Positions 8,209 through 9,931 of a stretch of 9,931 bases of DNA are shown piece after piece. Within the stretch, counting starts at the first letter, position 1. Each line of letters opens with the position of its first letter. This DNA is from an uncultured Pseudomonadota bacterium (GTDB lineage Bacteria > Lernaellota > Lernaellaia > Lernaellales > Lernaellaceae). The notes beneath the pieces are model-generated. The model was not told the DNA's origin and did not search any database. It saw only the letters and a list, made by a program, of their open reading frames with translations. A program made the position numbers and the translations under genes. Location of the stretch: the NCBI GenBank assembly GCA_937967875.1, contig CALBTQ010000166.1, positions 1-9,931 of the forward strand, given 5' to 3'.

Positions 8209-9886
8209 ATGGCGCCGCGCTGGTTGATTTTGTTACTGGTCGTTTCACTCTTGCTCGCCTGCTTGCTGACTTCCTGCTCGTGCGGCGACGATGACGACGA
8301 CGACAATGACGACAACGATAGCGACGACGACGACACCGACGACGACGATCACGACGATGACATCCTCGACGACGATGACGACGATGCGCCCACCGGCCCG
8401 CCGTTGTGGGGCCCGGTGGACATGAACGGCGACGGCGCGCTCGAATATCTTTACCTGGAAACCAACGAAGACGCGGGCGTAACCTACTTCGCCTTCGAAG
8501 TCCGCAGCCTCGCCGACGACACCGTGGTCTGGAGCGACTCTTACAGCGAGGAAAACGCGACGCTGCAAGTCGCCCTCGCCGACTTCGACGCCGACGGCGC
8601 CTATGAAATCGCCCTCGCCTTCAACTTCTTTCCCGGCAAGGACACGCCGTACAAAAGCCGCGCTGAAGTGCTCGACGGCAACGACGGATTTGCCTCGGCC
8701 TTCGCCACCGGCGAGTTGGAAGGCGTGCACCTAACGCTCTACGCGAACCGCGACTGGAACCGCGACGGCCTGCCCGAGCTGTGCCTGCAGGCCGCGCCGA
8801 TGGCCGGCGGCGACGCCTGGCTGCGCTTCTACGACGGCCAAGACGACTACGCGCTTGCCGCGGAAATCACCGGCGGCGCCTTCACCGTCACCGGCGTAGT
8901 GCGCGACGATCTGTGGGGTCCGGCCGACATGGACGGCGACGGGGCGGACGATTATCTGTACCTCGATAAGGTGTGGGAAAAAGCCGAGTGGTACTACGAC
9001 CTGCAAGTGCGGCGCGCTGCCGACCACACGGTGATCAAGCAGGCGCAACTGCCGGTCGGCGACGGCACGATGGCCGCCGAAGCGGCCGACCTCGATCTTG
9101 ACGGCACGACCGAGTTGATCCTCGCCACCAACTACACGATCGAAGCACGGGGCAAGGCCACCTCTTACGAGGGCAAGGTCGAAGTGCTCGACGGCAACGA
9201 GGATTTTAATGCGACCTTCACCACCGGGCTGATCGACGATTACTGGCTCTACCCGCAAGGCGACTGGGACTTCGACCGCGACGGCCTGCCCGAGCTGATG
9301 GTCCAGGCCGTACCGCACCAGGGCCGCGACACGCTGCTGCGTTTCTACGAAGCGTCCTCCGGCTACGAGCTGATCAAGGAAATCGCCGGGCGCAACGCCT
9401 CGCTGGTCGGCATCGAGGTCGACAGCCTGCGCCGGCCGCCGAACGTCAACGACGATTCCAACGCCGAATACGTACTGATCGAAAAAGAGTACGTCGCCGA
9501 CGAGTGGGTCTACACGATCACCGCGGCGCATACGAAATACGACGTCGTCGCCTGGGAGCAGGTCTACGCCGTCACGACCGGCAGCCTAGCGGTCGCCCTG
9601 GCCGACCTGGATGAAGATACGGTCAGCGAGATCGTCGTCACCGTCTATGACACGGCCGACGCCGGCGGCGCGAGCGTCGACGTCTGGGACGGCAACGACG
9701 ATTTCGCCCAGGTTTTTCACCAGGATTTCGCCGCGGGCTATACGCTGACCACCGCGCTGGAGTGGGATTTCGATCGCGACAACCTGCCCGAAATGCGCCT
9801 GACCGCCGCGCCGCTGGCCGCCGTCGACGATTTCGTCAGGTTCTACGAGCCGTTGTCGACCTACGAAGAGGTGCGCCGATTCTCGG
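8209..9886 (+). CDS. Poly-Asp lipoprotein with three long FG-GAP-like repeat units (3' end missing)
   Basis: The real part encodes 559 residues and breaks inside codon 560, where adapter sequence begins. The stop at 9919-9921 is in the adapter and is false. Residues 1-22 are a signal peptide; LTSC gives the likely acylated Cys23, with LLAC (Cys18) as an alternative. Residues 27-59 hold 26 Asp interrupted by N, S, T, H and I-L. Three homologous units follow, from residues 66, 235 and 407. Each starts with a WGPxDMNGDG-like loop, then has an ADFDADG-like loop, a VLDGND-like turn and a DWNRDGLPE-like loop, and ends with an LRFY strand. These resemble FG-GAP calcium loops and suggest a beta-propeller or similar repeat fold on the cell surface. 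The loops of the third unit have lost most glycines. The protein shares the Asp linker and FG-GAP theme with the lipoprotein at 2501-4726, but not its ASPIC/UnbV domain. No function can be assigned. Confidence 0.88.
8287..8385 (+). repeat. Asp-codon-rich tract encoding the linker of the second lipoprotein
   Basis: Twenty-six of 33 codons are GAC or GAT, interrupted by AAT, AAC, AGC, ACC, CAC, ATC and CTC. The interruptions are mostly single-base changes from Asp codons, which fits an older and more diverged tract than the near-pure one at 4595-4657. Confidence 0.93.
8404..9885 (+). repeat. Three tandem copies of a unit of about 170 residues
   Basis: The units run about 8404-8910, 8911-9426 and 9427-9885. 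Spacing between equivalent leucines is 169 and 172 residues. Units 1 and 2 keep similarity in DNA, for example GTGCTCGACGGCAACGA near 8669 and again near 9184. Unit 3 is more diverged and may be cut short by the contig end. Confidence 0.85.
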
Positions 9887-9931
9887 AGATCGGAAGAGCG
9901 TCGTGTAGGGAAAGAGTGTAGATCTCGGTGG
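9887..9931. other. Illumina TruSeq adapter contamination at the contig end
   Basis: The last 45 bases begin AGATCGGAAGAGC and continue through GTCGTGTAGGGAAAGAGTG to the window end. They match the reverse complement of the Illumina universal adapter as I know it. Read in frame they give IGRASCRERV, a familiar adapter artefact in predicted proteins. They are not genomic. Confidence 0.98.

Noticed and set aside
8731..9531. 266-codon minus-strand frame
   Set aside because: It is antisense to the repeat units of the second lipoprotein and has only shadow-like composition.

Overview
This window is GC-rich bacterial DNA with eight protein-coding genes. Two are cut off: one by the left edge of the window, and one by sequencing-adapter sequence at the right edge. 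No rRNA, tRNA, CRISPR array, transposon or phage gene was seen. The best clue to the host is a pair of lipoproteins whose acylated cysteine is followed directly by a long run of aspartates, and then by calcium-binding FG-GAP/VCBS-type repeats. I associate this design with uncultured deltaproteobacteria-like lineages (Myxococcota relatives and the candidate phylum Lernaellota). That placement is an inference from recall, not something tested here. The adapter at the right end suggests a contig end from a metagenome or draft assembly.

Left half, minus strand, in transcription order from 4726 down to 1: a 741-residue poly-Asp lipoprotein with seven FG-GAP/VCBS repeats and an ASPIC/UnbV domain; a hairpin plus T-run (2431-2485); a 226-residue unrecognised protein with a basic head and an acidic tail; a TetR-family repressor that starts at TTG behind a strong Shine-Dalgarno sequence; and, 15 bases after it, a membrane-anchored metallo-beta-lactamase-fold hydrolase of the RomA/NAPE-PLD type, which runs off the left edge. 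The hydrolase is missing from simple ORF calls because it has no stop codon in the window.

Right half, plus strand from 4851: a zinc-free quinone-oxidoreductase-type dehydrogenase; a protein with two SCP2-like lipid-binding domains; then, 13 bases later, a class III PLP aminotransferase with a histone-H1-like Lys/Ala/Pro tail at its N-terminus. A strong intrinsic terminator closes this group (8112-8142). A promoter overlapping its T-tract starts the second poly-Asp lipoprotein, which contains three copies of a unit of about 170 residues. The real sequence of that gene ends at 9886. The last 45 bases are Illumina adapter, so its apparent stop codon is false.

The 124-base gap 4727-4850 holds the divergent promoters of the two halves, with a perfect inverted repeat over the predicted -10 box of the lipoprotein. 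The most plausible unreported unit is the two-gene operon of tandem SCP2-like protein and Lys-tailed aminotransferase. A lipid-linked role is inferred only from the families; no substrate can be read from the sequence.
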